The position numbers and the translations under genes were made by a program. From Parvimonas micra (GTDB lineage Bacteria; Bacillota; Clostridia; Tissierellales; Peptoniphilaceae): a DNA stretch of 64,000 nt. The DNA is taken from the NCBI RefSeq assembly GCF_021300775.1, contig NZ_JAJTJP010000002.1:62001-126000 (forward strand). The letters run 5' to 3'. The notes under the pieces are model-generated. The model did no database searches, was not told the DNA's origin, and saw nothing but the letters and a program-made list of their open reading frames with translations. How positions within the stretch are numbered: the first letter of the stretch is position 1; every line of letters starts with the position of its first letter. Of this stretch, positions 33,733 through 41,439 are shown piece by piece.

Positions 33733-34743
33733 ATGGAAAACGAGAGAAAAAAAGAACATTTGGAAAATTTTTTAAAGAGCAACTTTAAATCTAGCAATTT
33801 GCTTGAAAATGTATATATAGAACATTACGCATTGACTGATTTGAATTTTGATGAAATAGATACATCTGTTGATTTTTTAGGAAAAAAACTATCCTTTCCT
33901 CTTTTAATTAATGCAATAACTGGAGGAGCAGAGTCTTCCTATGATATTAATGAAGATTTAGCAAGACTTTGCAAACATTTCAATATCGCTTTTGAAAGTG
34001 GAAGCCAAAAAGTTGCGCTACAAGACGAAGAGCTTGTAGAATCTTTTACAGTAATTAATGATATTTTAGATAACAAAGATGTTATTATTTCAAATCTTTC
34101 TGCACTATCAAGTCTTGAAGATGCAAAAAGAGCTGTTGAAATGTTAAAATCTGACGCTATTTCTCTCCATCTAAATCCTGCTCAAGAAATTGTTCAGTTT
34201 GAAGGAGATAGAAATTTTTCAGGTATTTTAAAAAATATTGAAAATATTGTGAAAAACTTAGATGTTCCAGTTATAATTAAAGAAACAGGTTGTGGTATTT
34301 CAAAAAAAACTTGTGAAAAGCTGTTGAACATTGGCGTTAAATACATTGATATCAGTGGATTTGGTGGAACAAATTTTATAGAAATTGAAAATTTAAGAAG
34401 AACAGATTTAGATTTTACAAATATTTATGGTTGGGGAATTCCAACTGCAAAATGTATTATAGATTGTAGAAAAGTTTCAAATGACTTTACTCTAATCGGA
34501 TCTGGTGGATTAAAAACTGGGGAAGATGTCGCAAAGGCGATTATACTTGGAAGTGATATGACTGCTATTGCAGGAGAAGTTTTAAGATTTTTAGTACATG
34601 GTGGATATAAAGTAGCTGAAGATTATTTAAAATCTTTAATCTACCAAACAAAAATGACTATGTTACTTCTTGGTGCAAAAAATATTAAAGAACTTAAAAA
34701 AGTTAAGTACAAAACTTTTGGAAAATTAAAAGATATATTATAA
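33733..34743 (+). CDS. fni: Type 2 isopentenyl-diphosphate delta-isomerase
   Basis: A 336-residue FMN- and NADPH-dependent isomerase of IPP and DMAPP. Seen are the start RKKEHLENFLKS, PLLINAITGGAESSYDIN, HLNPAQEIVQFEGDRNF, VIIKETGCGISK, DISGFGGTNFIEIE and IGSGGLKTGEDVAKAI. Fni type is usual where the mevalonate route is used; no mevalonate genes are in the window. The ATG at 33733 follows CAGGTG. An in-frame GTG two codons earlier is a possible alternative. It lies 11 bases after the LCP gene. Confidence 0.92.
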   Translation: MENERKKEHLENFLKSNFKSSNLLENVYIEHYALTDLNFDEIDTSVDFLGKKLSFPLLINAITGGAESSYDINEDLARLCKHFNIAFESGSQKVALQDEELVESFTVINDILDNKDVIISNLSALSSLEDAKRAVEMLKSDAISLHLNPAQEIVQFEGDRNFSGILKNIENIVKNLDVPVIIKETGCGISKKTCEKLLNIGVKYIDISGFGGTNFIEIENLRRTDLDFTNIYGWGIPTAKCIIDCRKVSNDFTLIGSGGLKTGEDVAKAIILGSDMTAIAGEVLRFLVHGGYKVAEDYLKSLIYQTKMTMLLLGAKNIKELKKVKYKTFGKLKDIL

Positions 34744-34749
34744 ATTATT

Positions 34750-34780
34750 AAAAAATGAGAGTTAAAAACTCTCATTTTTT
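34750..34780. terminator. Bidirectional terminator
   Basis: AATGAGAGTT-AAAA-ACTCTCATT inside A and T runs between convergent fni and MFS genes. Confidence 0.92.
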
Positions 34781-34806
34781 TATTATATTATTCTAATAGT
34801 AGCTTA

Positions 34807-36051
34807 TTAAAATTCTTTTGTCTTTAAATCTATTTTTAAAATATATGGTAAAAATATAAATACCAATAAAACTATTCCAGAAAATATAAAAATATATGAA
34901 CTTTTGAATTTATCAAATAAAATAGAATAGAACAAAATTCCAAGAGGCATTAGAAGTTGACATCCTGTTTCAATAATACTAAAAACTCTTCCTTGATATT
35001 CATTAGGAATGGCCTTTGTAAACCATACAAGCATTGGAGTATTAGCAAAATTAGCGACAAAGTCAAATCCAAAAGCAAATATAATAAATACTATAAAATA
35101 TGAAGAAGTACTAAGTTTAAATAATAGGGCAATTCCTAAAAATAATAAAAATCCAGTAGTTCCACGAAGCCATTTAAAAGAAAACTCTAAAGGATATTCA
35201 ATATCTTTCATAATTGACAATATTATTGAAGAAACTATCATCGCTACAGGGAATGTCGCATTTACAATACCATAAAGATAATCAGAAATCTTAATCTCAT
35301 TAATTAAAACATAGGGCAGTCCAACTGAAACTGACGCCATTAAGAAATTTATAAACATTGCAAAGAAGATAATAAAAACTAAAACCTTTTTATCTTTCAT
35401 ATACTTAATTCCTTCAACAAAAAGATGTAAAACTTTCTTTTCTTCATTATTCTCTGTTACTTCAGTCTTAATAAGATTAAAATTAATAAAAAGTACAATT
35501 AAAATAGTTATAAACTCGATAACAGCTTCTAAAAGCACAAAATGGATTAATTCTAATTTTGTAAGTAAAAAAACTGCTAAAATTGGAGATATAATATAAA
35601 CCCCTGAAGATGCAATCTGTTGAAAGGATTTTACCTTTTGAATATACTCTTCACATACAACTTTTTTTACTGAAGATGAAAAAGCATTATTTAAAAATTG
35701 ATCCGCAACCTTTAAACAAATTAATAACATATAGGTATTGATTAAATTAGTTTCAGCATTGGAATTTAAACTTAGAGCATATAAAAGTAAACTCACAATA
35801 CTAAAAGTCTGTGCAATTACAATTACAATTTTTTTATTATACTTATCAACAATTGCACCAACAAAAGGAACTAAAATAACAGCAACTAAAGGTCCTATAA
35901 TTTGAGAAATACCGAAATTCAAAGCCGATTCTGTCTTTTTTAAAATAAGTAGTCCAATGATAAAAGACAAAATAGAACTGCCAAAGTTTCCCGTTATAGT
36001 CGTCATAATTAATTTTATCAGCTGTTTTCTCGATTCTTTTAGTATATCCAT
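34807..36051 (-). CDS. MFS transporter
   Basis: A 414-residue permease with about twelve membrane segments. GFGISQIIGPLVAVILVPFVG-like segments and the loop DKYNKKIVIVIAQT after segment 2 stand for the MFS motif A. LVWFTKAIPNEYQGRVFSI resembles the MFS_3/enterobactin-exporter branch, often macrolide or drug exporters. The substrate is unknown. The start is the ATG at 36051 after GAGGAAA; a longer frame to 36114 would start inside the promoter. The promoter carries a perfect dyad, so a repressor is likely, but none is encoded next to it. Confidence 0.8.
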   Translation of the reverse strand: MDILKESRKQLIKLIMTTITGNFGSSILSFIIGLLILKKTESALNFGISQIIGPLVAVILVPFVGAIVDKYNKKIVIVIAQTFSIVSLLLYALSLNSNAETNLINTYMLLICLKVADQFLNNAFSSSVKKVVCEEYIQKVKSFQQIASSGVYIISPILAVFLLTKLELIHFVLLEAVIEFITILIVLFINFNLIKTEVTENNEEKKVLHLFVEGIKYMKDKKVLVFIIFFAMFINFLMASVSVGLPYVLINEIKISDYLYGIVNATFPVAMIVSSIILSIMKDIEYPLEFSFKWLRGTTGFLLFLGIALLFKLSTSSYFIVFIIFAFGFDFVANFANTPMLVWFTKAIPNEYQGRVFSIIETGCQLLMPLGILFYSILFDKFKSSYIFIFSGIVLLVFIFLPYILKIDLKTKEF

Positions 36052-36076
36052 AACTTTTTCCTCATAATACTTAATT

Positions 36077-36116
36077 TTAATTATATTATACAGCGTATAA
36101 TATAGTATTGTCAATA
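36077..36116 (-). promoter_or_regulatory. Promoter and operator-like dyad of the MFS gene
   Basis: On the minus strand TTGACA-N18-TATAAT. The perfect inverted repeat ATATTATAC-3-GTATAATAT (36083-36103) covers part of the spacer and the -10 box, a typical repressor site. Confidence 0.7.
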
Positions 36117-36169
36117 GTTTTTGAAAATTTTTATAGCTAAATTTGTTGGGGTATTGGTGATTTTTATTT

Positions 36170-36422
36170 AAGTCCTTTACAGGACTTACTATTACTTGTA
36201 AACAAGCAATAGTTGAGATCTCCAGAGCAATTGTATCTAACGATACAATTATCCCGTCAGACCTACTTTTGTTTACAAGTAAACAAAGTTAGGGCTAGAT
36301 TGACTACACTACGTTTCGCTCAAGATGACGTGTTGGGGGATTTTCTTTGCTAATTGCTTATGACGTAAGAAATCTCATACTTTTGATTGCTGACAATCAA
36401 AAGTATTGTATCGTAGATACAT
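36170..36422. repeat. Modular palindromic repeat, copy 15 (inversion breakpoint)
   Basis: AGTCCTTTACAGGACT, TATTACTTG..CAAGCAATA, GAGATCTCCAGAGC, TGTATCTAACGATACA, ATCCCGTCAGACCTAC, TTTGTTTACAAGTAAACAAA, GTTAGGGCTAGATTGACTAC, CTCAAGATGACGTGTTGGGG and CTTATGACGT, then a further ACTTTTGATTG..CAATCAAAAGT palindrome and TGTATCGTAGATACA. It is the inverse of copy 7 over about 100 nearly identical bases. Confidence 0.9.
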
Positions 36423-36454
36423 AAATTACAGTGAACCATTCCCATTCCACAAAA

Positions 36455-36476
36455 AAAGACGGTTTGCACCGTCTTT
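36455..36476 (-). terminator. Terminator of mnmE, overlapping its stop codon
   Basis: AAAGACGGT-TTGC-ACCGTCTTT followed by a T run on the minus strand. The stem includes the first bases of the mnmE stop codon. Confidence 0.9.
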
Positions 36477-37845
36477 ATTTTCCAATACAGAAATTTGAAA
36501 AGATATTGTCCAAGATATTTTCTGAAATATTTTCTCCAATTATTTCTCCAAGCACTTCGTAGGATTTTCTCAAATCCACTTCGCAACAGTCAATAGGAAC
36601 CATGTTTTTTAAATCTCCATAGAAGAATTTTAAATATTCTAATGAACTCTTTAAGCTGTTTTCATGTCTTACATTTGTGATTAAGGCTTTATCCTTAATC
36701 TCTATTTTTCCATCGAAAAACATATCTATAATTGCCTGTTCAAGTTTTGATATTCCTTCATTTTTTAGCGCTGATATTTCAATTAACTCAAAATTTATCT
36801 TTTCTTTTAATTTTTCAACATCTAATTTTTTATCCAAATCTACCTTATTTAAAATTCCAATAGATTTAGTTGTATTTGCAAGATTTATTATCTTTTCGTC
36901 TTCCTCGTCAAGCTCTCTTGAAATATCGAATAGTACCAAGTTTAAGTCGGAAGTTTCACTTGCTTCGATAGATTTTTGAACTCCAATTTTTTCAATAACA
37001 TCGGCAGTTTCTCTAATTCCTGCAGTATCGTTTATATTTAATTTAATTCCTGAAAGTTCAATATCTTCCTTAATCAAATCTCTTGTAGTTCCTGCAATAT
37101 CAGTTACAATCGCTCTTTCCTGTCTTAATATTCTATTTAGTAGGGAAGATTTCCCAACATTTGGCTTACCGATTATTGAAACATTAATACCGTCTTTTAA
37201 AATTTTTCCTTTATTAGACTCTCCAAGCAATTCTTCCATATCTGCCATTAATTTTTCAGTCTTTAAAATTACATTATCAAAAGGTAATTCCTCTTGCATA
37301 TCTTCTGTAAAATTAATAGAATACTCAACAAAGCTCAAAATATCTAAAAGTTTTTCTCTAAATTCTTTAATCTTTTTACTCAAATGCCCTTCAAGTTGAT
37401 TAATCGCACTCTTATGAGAAAATTCCGTTTTCGCCTTTATTAAGTCAATAACTCCTTCAGCTTGGGATAAATCAAGACGTCCATTTAAAAAGGCTCTTTT
37501 TGTAAATTCACCTTTTTCAGCAAGATCAGCCCCGTTTTCAAGACAAACATTTAAAACTCTTTTAAGACATACAATTCCGCCATGAGTAAAGATTTCAACA
37601 ACATTCTCTCTAGTATAAGTATGAGGAGCGTACATAAAGCAAACCATAACTTCGTCAATAAGTTCATCTTTATCGTAAACATGACCATATTTCATTATTC
37701 TATTGGATTTTTCATCTATTTCTTTCTTATCATAAGGTTTAAAAAAACTCTTTACAATATCTATTGACTTTTCACCACTAAGTCTTACAATTCCAATACC
37801 TGATTCTCCAGTGGCAGTAGCAATAGCAACAATAGTATTTTCCAT
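36475..37845 (-). CDS. mnmE: tRNA modification GTPase MnmE
   Basis: A 456-residue GTPase that works with MnmG on U34 of tRNA. The N-terminal folate-binding domain (TIVAIATATGESGIGIVRLSG), a helical domain, and an inserted G domain with GKPNVGKSSLLN, DTAGIRET and NKVD are present. The C-terminal CxGK (FCIGK) is present. The ATG at 37845 follows AAGGAG. It is the last gene of the rpmH-to-mnmE set; its normal follower mnmG is at 12200 on the other strand, across an apparent inversion. Confidence 0.95.
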   Translation of the reverse strand: MENTIVAIATATGESGIGIVRLSGEKSIDIVKSFFKPYDKKEIDEKSNRIMKYGHVYDKDELIDEVMVCFMYAPHTYTRENVVEIFTHGGIVCLKRVLNVCLENGADLAEKGEFTKRAFLNGRLDLSQAEGVIDLIKAKTEFSHKSAINQLEGHLSKKIKEFREKLLDILSFVEYSINFTEDMQEELPFDNVILKTEKLMADMEELLGESNKGKILKDGINVSIIGKPNVGKSSLLNRILRQERAIVTDIAGTTRDLIKEDIELSGIKLNINDTAGIRETADVIEKIGVQKSIEASETSDLNLVLFDISRELDEEDEKIINLANTTKSIGILNKVDLDKKLDVEKLKEKINFELIEISALKNEGISKLEQAIIDMFFDGKIEIKDKALITNVRHENSLKSSLEYLKFFYGDLKNMVPIDCCEVDLRKSYEVLGEIIGENISENILDNIFSNFCIGK

Positions 37846-37874
37846 ATTTTCTCCTTGTTGTTCCACAATAAAGC

Positions 37875-37898
37875 AAAAGAACGCCTAGACGTTCTTTT
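37875..37898 (-). terminator. Hairpin between khpB and mnmE
   Basis: AAAAGAACG-CCTAGA-CGTTCTTTT in the 60 bases between the two genes. It may partly terminate the rnpA-khpB transcript. Confidence 0.75.
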
Positions 37899-37907
37899 AA
37901 TTGCATA

Positions 37908-38606
37908 TTAAAATTTAGGTTTGATAACAACCTTTCTATGTGGCTCTTCACCTTCACTCACTGTAAATACACCTTTCATATTGTGTAAAGTTGAATGAAC
38001 GATTCTTCTTTCATAAGCATTCATAGGTCTAAGTCTCATAACTTTTTTATATCTAATAGCTTTTTTAGCAAAAGTCATGGCTGTTTCTCTGATTGTTTCT
38101 TCTTTTCTCTTCTTATATCCATTTATATCTAAATAAACTCTTTTTTCTAAAGAAGTATTTCTTCTAGCAAAAATACTTAAAAGATATTGGATACTTTCTA
38201 AAGTTTCTCCAGATTTTCCGATTAAAACTTTGAAATCGTCAGATTCATTAATATACAAATTAATAGCTTCTTCATCTTCATCATAACTGATTTCGCCATT
38301 AACTCCCATATTTGAAATTAATCCTTTTAAGAATTCTTCAATCTTTTCTATATCATCACTCTTAGCACTAAGCGCTTCTTTACAACAAGAAACTTCAACG
38401 CTAGTTTGACTATCTTCTTCTTTTTCAATTTCTTTTTCATTTTTTAATGAAACTTCAACTAAAGCATCTCTTGAACCAAAGCCCAAGAAACCACTCTTAG
38501 GTTTTTCTATTACTTTAACATCAACATCTGCAATATCAGCTGAAAGCTCTCCTAAAGCAAGTTTTACAGCTTCATCAACAGTTTTTGCTGATTTAATAAT
38601 ACTCAT
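37908..38606 (-). CDS. khpB: RNA-binding protein KhpB (Jag/EloR)
   Basis: A 232-residue protein with a Jag_N domain (AKTVDEAVKLALGELS.. KSGFLGFGSRDALVEV), an acidic linker, a type II KH domain (LIGKSGETLESIQYLLSIF) and an R3H domain (MNAYERRIVHSTLHNMKGV). With KhpA it binds RNA and influences division and wall synthesis in Firmicutes. It follows yidC after 16 bases in the conserved order rpmH-rnpA-yidD-yidC-khpB-mnmE. Confidence 0.93.
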   Translation of the reverse strand: MSIIKSAKTVDEAVKLALGELSADIADVDVKVIEKPKSGFLGFGSRDALVEVSLKNEKEIEKEEDSQTSVEVSCCKEALSAKSDDIEKIEEFLKGLISNMGVNGEISYDEDEEAINLYINESDDFKVLIGKSGETLESIQYLLSIFARRNTSLEKRVYLDINGYKKRKEETIRETAMTFAKKAIRYKKVMRLRPMNAYERRIVHSTLHNMKGVFTVSEGEEPHRKVVIKPKF

Positions 38607-38622
38607 TCTTTGCTCCTTTCTA

Positions 38623-39321
38623 CTACTTACTCATTTTTTTATTTTCGTAAGCAGTTAAAGCCAATCTTAATAAAATTTCTACAACATTTGTCATTGCCCA
38701 ATAAAGTGCAAGACCAGCTGAGAAGCTCTTTGCAGAAATAAATATTATGAAAGGAAATATAAATTTCATAGTTTCCATAGATTTTGCAGCAGGATTATCT
38801 TTTTGATCTCTATTACTCAAATCTAAATAGATATATTGAGTAACTGCATTTATCAAAGGAAGTCCATAGATAAGTGGGTCTGGTGCTGACAAATCCTTAA
38901 TCCAAAGGAAATTTTTCATAACATTTGCATTTGCATCCCCAAAAATGTATAACAATGGCTCTCTCATTACAGCGAACATCGCTAAAACTAAAATTAAGTT
39001 AAAAATCATTGGTAAACAACCACCAAGTTGTTTAATTCCATGTTCTTTATTAAATTCCATCAGCTTAAGATTCATAGCTTGAGGATCATGTTTATATTTT
39101 TCTCTAATTTTTTGTTGCTCTTTTGCAAACTTTGCTTGAATTTTTTGATTTTTTATACTACTTAAAAATATTGGGAACATTACAACTTTAAAAATTATTG
39201 AAATTATTATAATACTAATAGCTAAATATGAAATACTTGAAGGCTCGTTTGGTAATATAGTAGCGACTCCTTCGTAAATAAATTTCAATACAGATCCCAT
39301 TAAATTTCTTAAAAATGCCAT
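38623..39321 (-). CDS. yidC: Membrane protein insertase YidC
   Basis: A 232-residue Oxa1/YidC insertase with about five membrane segments. The first segment leads to VVMFPIFLSSIKNQ; the cytoplasmic hairpin QQKIREKYKHDPQAMN.. EFNKEHGIKQLGGCLPM is typical. No obvious lipobox at the N-terminus, unlike SpoIIIJ-type lipoprotein forms. It inserts membrane proteins with or without SecYEG. It lies 9 bases after yidD. Confidence 0.92.
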   Translation of the reverse strand: MAFLRNLMGSVLKFIYEGVATILPNEPSSISYLAISIIIISIIFKVVMFPIFLSSIKNQKIQAKFAKEQQKIREKYKHDPQAMNLKLMEFNKEHGIKQLGGCLPMIFNLILVLAMFAVMREPLLYIFGDANANVMKNFLWIKDLSAPDPLIYGLPLINAVTQYIYLDLSNRDQKDNPAAKSMETMKFIFPFIIFISAKSFSAGLALYWAMTNVVEILLRLALTAYENKKMSK

Positions 39322-39330
39322 TTATTCCTC

Positions 39331-39543
39331 CTATTTTAGTGGATCATATCCACCTTTTCCAAAAGGATTACATCTTAAAATTCTCCAAATAACTAAATAA
39401 CTTGCCTTAAAAAAGTTGTATTTTTGATATGCTAAAATAGCATATTCCGAACAAGTCGGTGTAAACTTACATTTTCCATGTCCAAAAAGACCTGAAATAT
39501 ATCTTCTATAAAATTTAATTAATAAAATCATTAATCTTCTCAA
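39331..39543 (-). CDS. yidD: Membrane protein insertion efficiency factor YidD
   Basis: A 70-residue protein with [30 protein letters not shown] and [15 protein letters not shown], all YidD signatures including three Cys. It aids YidC-dependent insertion. Its start overlaps the end of rnpA by 4 bases. Confidence 0.93.
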   Translation of the reverse strand: MRRLMILLIKFYRRYISGLFGHGKCKFTPTCSEYAILAYQKYNFFKASYLVIWRILRCNPFGKGGYDPLK

Positions 39544-39881
39544 TTTAAAACCTTCTTTAAAGCAAAATTAATAAGTCTTAACAAAGACCTCTCAAGTTCA
39601 ATGTAATCAATTTCTAAAGTGTTTTTTTTCGGTAAAATTACCATTTCATAACCTAATCCTAAATCACAAACATTAAGTCTTATTATCTCTTTTATTCTTC
39701 TTTTAATCAAATTACGTTTATTTGCTTTTCCAAACTTTTTAGTAATAGAAACGCCGAACTTAACTTTTTTCCTATTAGTAGGTCGAATAAAAATGGTAAA
39801 ATCTTTATTCCAAAAATTCTTTCCACGTCTATAAACAGTTTGAAACTCTCTATTTTTTCTTAATCTAATTTCCTTATTCAT
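39540..39881 (-). CDS. rnpA: Ribonuclease P protein component
   Basis: A 113-residue basic protein with [18 protein letters not shown] at the start and the RNR-type motif [18 protein letters not shown]. It binds RNase P RNA and helps 5' maturation of tRNA. Overlaps yidD by 4 bases and follows rpmH by about 115 bases. Confidence 0.94.
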   Translation of the reverse strand: MNKEIRLRKNREFQTVYRRGKNFWNKDFTIFIRPTNRKKVKFGVSITKKFGKANKRNLIKRRIKEIIRLNVCDLGLGYEMVILPKKNTLEIDYIELERSLLRLINFALKKVLN

Positions 39882-39975
39882 ATATCATCTTTCTATTCAT
39901 CATACTTACAACAAAATATTTTTAGGTTCGTAAGTATAATCACTTCAACAAAAAAATAAAAAGCTGAATTTTAGA

Positions 39976-39998
39976 AAAGGCCACACTAATGTTGGCCT
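39976..39998 (-). terminator. Weak hairpin after rpmH
   Basis: AGGCCA / TGGCCT stem around the rpmH stop followed by TTTTC on the minus strand. It may give partial termination before rnpA. Confidence 0.5.
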
Positions 39999-40131
39999 AT
40001 GCTGATAAAACTTTTCTATTTTTAAGTCTTCTTCTCTTTAATACAGCTCTACCTGCTTTTGTACTCATTCTCTTTCTAAAACCATGAATTTTACTTCTTT
40101 TTCTTCTATTTGGTTGATAAGTTCTTTTCAT
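39997..40131 (-). CDS. rpmH: 50S ribosomal protein L34
   Basis: A 44-residue, very basic protein beginning [20 protein letters not shown] and ending in LKNRKVLSA, a complete L34 found by translating the minus strand. AAGGAGGTG stands ahead of the ATG. First gene of the leftward run from oriC, with its own consensus promoter. Confidence 0.96.
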   Translation of the reverse strand: MKRTYQPNRRKRSKIHGFRKRMSTKAGRAVLKRRRLKNRKVLSA

Positions 40132-40193
40132 AATATAGATGACACCTCCTTATTATAATCACCTTTAGGTTATTTAATAAAACACTACCATAG

Positions 40194-40223
40194 ATTATAA
40201 GCTATTTTAAGTATAATTGTCAA
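40194..40223 (-). promoter_or_regulatory. rpmH promoter
   Basis: On the minus strand TTGACA (40218-40223)-N18-TATAAT (40194-40199), about 60 bases before the start codon. Confidence 0.8.
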
Positions 40224-40395
40224 GTAAAAATATAAAAAAAATGCAAATTTTTTACAACAAAACTAGCCAAATCAAAATAATTTTGTTTTTGTATTTAACT
40301 ATTTACTTTTAATATAAAAGATGATATCATTAAGTTAAAGTAGTAGAAAAGAGAATTGGTAAATTTTAGTTGATATATTATTAAAGGAGACTGTT

Positions 40396-40482
40396 ATGAA
40401 TAATTCCAGAAAAATATTTAGAATACTATATTTAATTTTTATCTTTTTGACTGTAATTTATAGTTTATTTATAATGCAATAA
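40396..40482 (+). CDS. Small membrane peptide (28 residues)
   Basis: MNNSRKIFRILYLIFIFLTV and eight more residues: a basic start and one hydrophobic helix. AAAGGAG precedes the ATG at good spacing. Its first residues (M-x-NS-K/R-K-I) resemble those of the frames at 40501 and 40771, so these may be a small paralogous family. Function unknown; it lies in the normally gene-free stretch between rpmH and oriC. Confidence 0.5.
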   Translation: MNNSRKIFRILYLIFIFLTVIYSLFIMQ

Positions 40483-40500
40483 TATTCAAAATAATTTTTA

Positions 40501-40602
40501 TATGAAAAATTCTAAAAAAATTTTAACTTCTGAAAGAATTTTTTTATGTTGCGATAGGTTGTTTGATTTTTCTTACATGAAGACTTTAAAAATGACAATG
40601 TA
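40501..40602 (+). pseudogene. Frameshifted copy of the gene at 40771
   Basis: About 75 bases from ATGAAAAATTCTAAAAAAAT to TTGATTTTTCTT match 40771-40850 closely. A missing base in the T run shifts the frame and gives a short nonsense end. No ribosome site is seen. It runs into the KilA-N remnant. Confidence 0.65.
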
Positions 40603-40610
40603 AGTCTACG

Positions 40611-40753
40611 AATATTGCAAGATATAAAAGCGATGAACTAAGCGATGTAATAAAAAATTGGATGAGAAGGAAAGATACAATTGAATTTCTTGGTTTATGG
40701 GAAAGCTTAAACAATATGAATTTCAATTCGGTCGAATTCGACCGAATTGAATC
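40611..40753 (+). pseudogene. KilA-N domain remnant
   Basis: In one frame the translation contains DVIKNWMRRKDTIEFLGLWE and NFNSVEFDRIE, the conserved core of the phage/virus KilA-N DNA-binding domain. There is no start codon, and the rest of the protein is missing, so this is a fragment left by a mobile element. Its end contains a 30-bp perfect palindrome. Confidence 0.6.
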
Positions 40754-40770
40754 AGAAAAAGGAGGTCTAT

Positions 40771-40965
40771 ATGAAAAATTCTAAAAAAATTTCAACTTCC
40801 GAAAAAATATTTTTTTATGTTGCGATAGGTTGTTTGATTTTTCTTCCATTTAGAATTATCTTTACTAAAAATTTTGTACCATATGAAAAACTATCAATTA
40901 TTGTTACTGGTGTGGCTATGATTTTATATATAGTTGAATATTTAAAAAAAAGAAAAAATAAATAG
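40771..40965 (+). CDS. Small two-helix membrane protein
   Basis: A 64-residue protein with membrane segments at about 13-33 and 42-58 and a Lys-rich end. The ATG at 40771 follows AAAGGAGGTC, an excellent site; an upstream in-frame ATG has none. A frameshifted near-copy precedes it at 40501. Not assigned to a family. It lies directly upstream of oriC. Confidence 0.6.
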   Translation: MKNSKKISTSEKIFFYVAIGCLIFLPFRIIFTKNFVPYEKLSIIVTGVAMILYIVEYLKKRKNK

Positions 40966-41439
40966 TTTTTTAATCCATTTGCATTTTACAAGTGGATTTT
41001 TTTGTGCAAAAAATTTTTAAACATACAGTATTTTTTCCACTATATTTAATATTTTTTACTTTTGTGTTTTAAGTGCAATAAATTTGAGTTTTTTTTGGTT
41101 TTTTGGTATAATTAACTGTGAAAAAATGTTTAAAATTTTGAAAATTTTATGAAAATTTTCTATAATTTATCATATTACAAAAATGTAATATGTGGATAAC
41201 TAGAATAAAATTGTGGATAATTTGTTTATTATGTAGAGATAATTTTTTAATATTTTTAAAAAATTTTGAAAAATACAATTTTTTTTATAAACAGTATAAC
41301 TTTTTAAATAATGTGGATAACTTTTTAATTTGTTTGAAATTTTTTTATAAATTACTTAATAAATGTTAGAATTTCAATATTTTTAAAATTTTATTCAATG
41401 TGGATAAATATGTTAATAACTTTGTATAGGGAGTAGTTT
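40966..41439. other. oriC, upstream part (dnaA leader)
   Basis: 474 bases of very AT-rich DNA without genes. It holds the dnaA promoter and four exact DnaA boxes (TGTGGATAA) at 41191, 41212, 41312 and 41399, all in the same orientation toward dnaA. With the cluster between dnaA and dnaN this makes a bipartite origin of the Bacillus type, and the boxes in the leader suggest DnaA autoregulation. Confidence 0.85.
41084..41112 (+). promoter_or_regulatory. dnaA promoter
   Basis: TTGAGT-N17-TATAAT; the leader is about 320 bases and covers all four upstream DnaA boxes. Confidence 0.7.
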
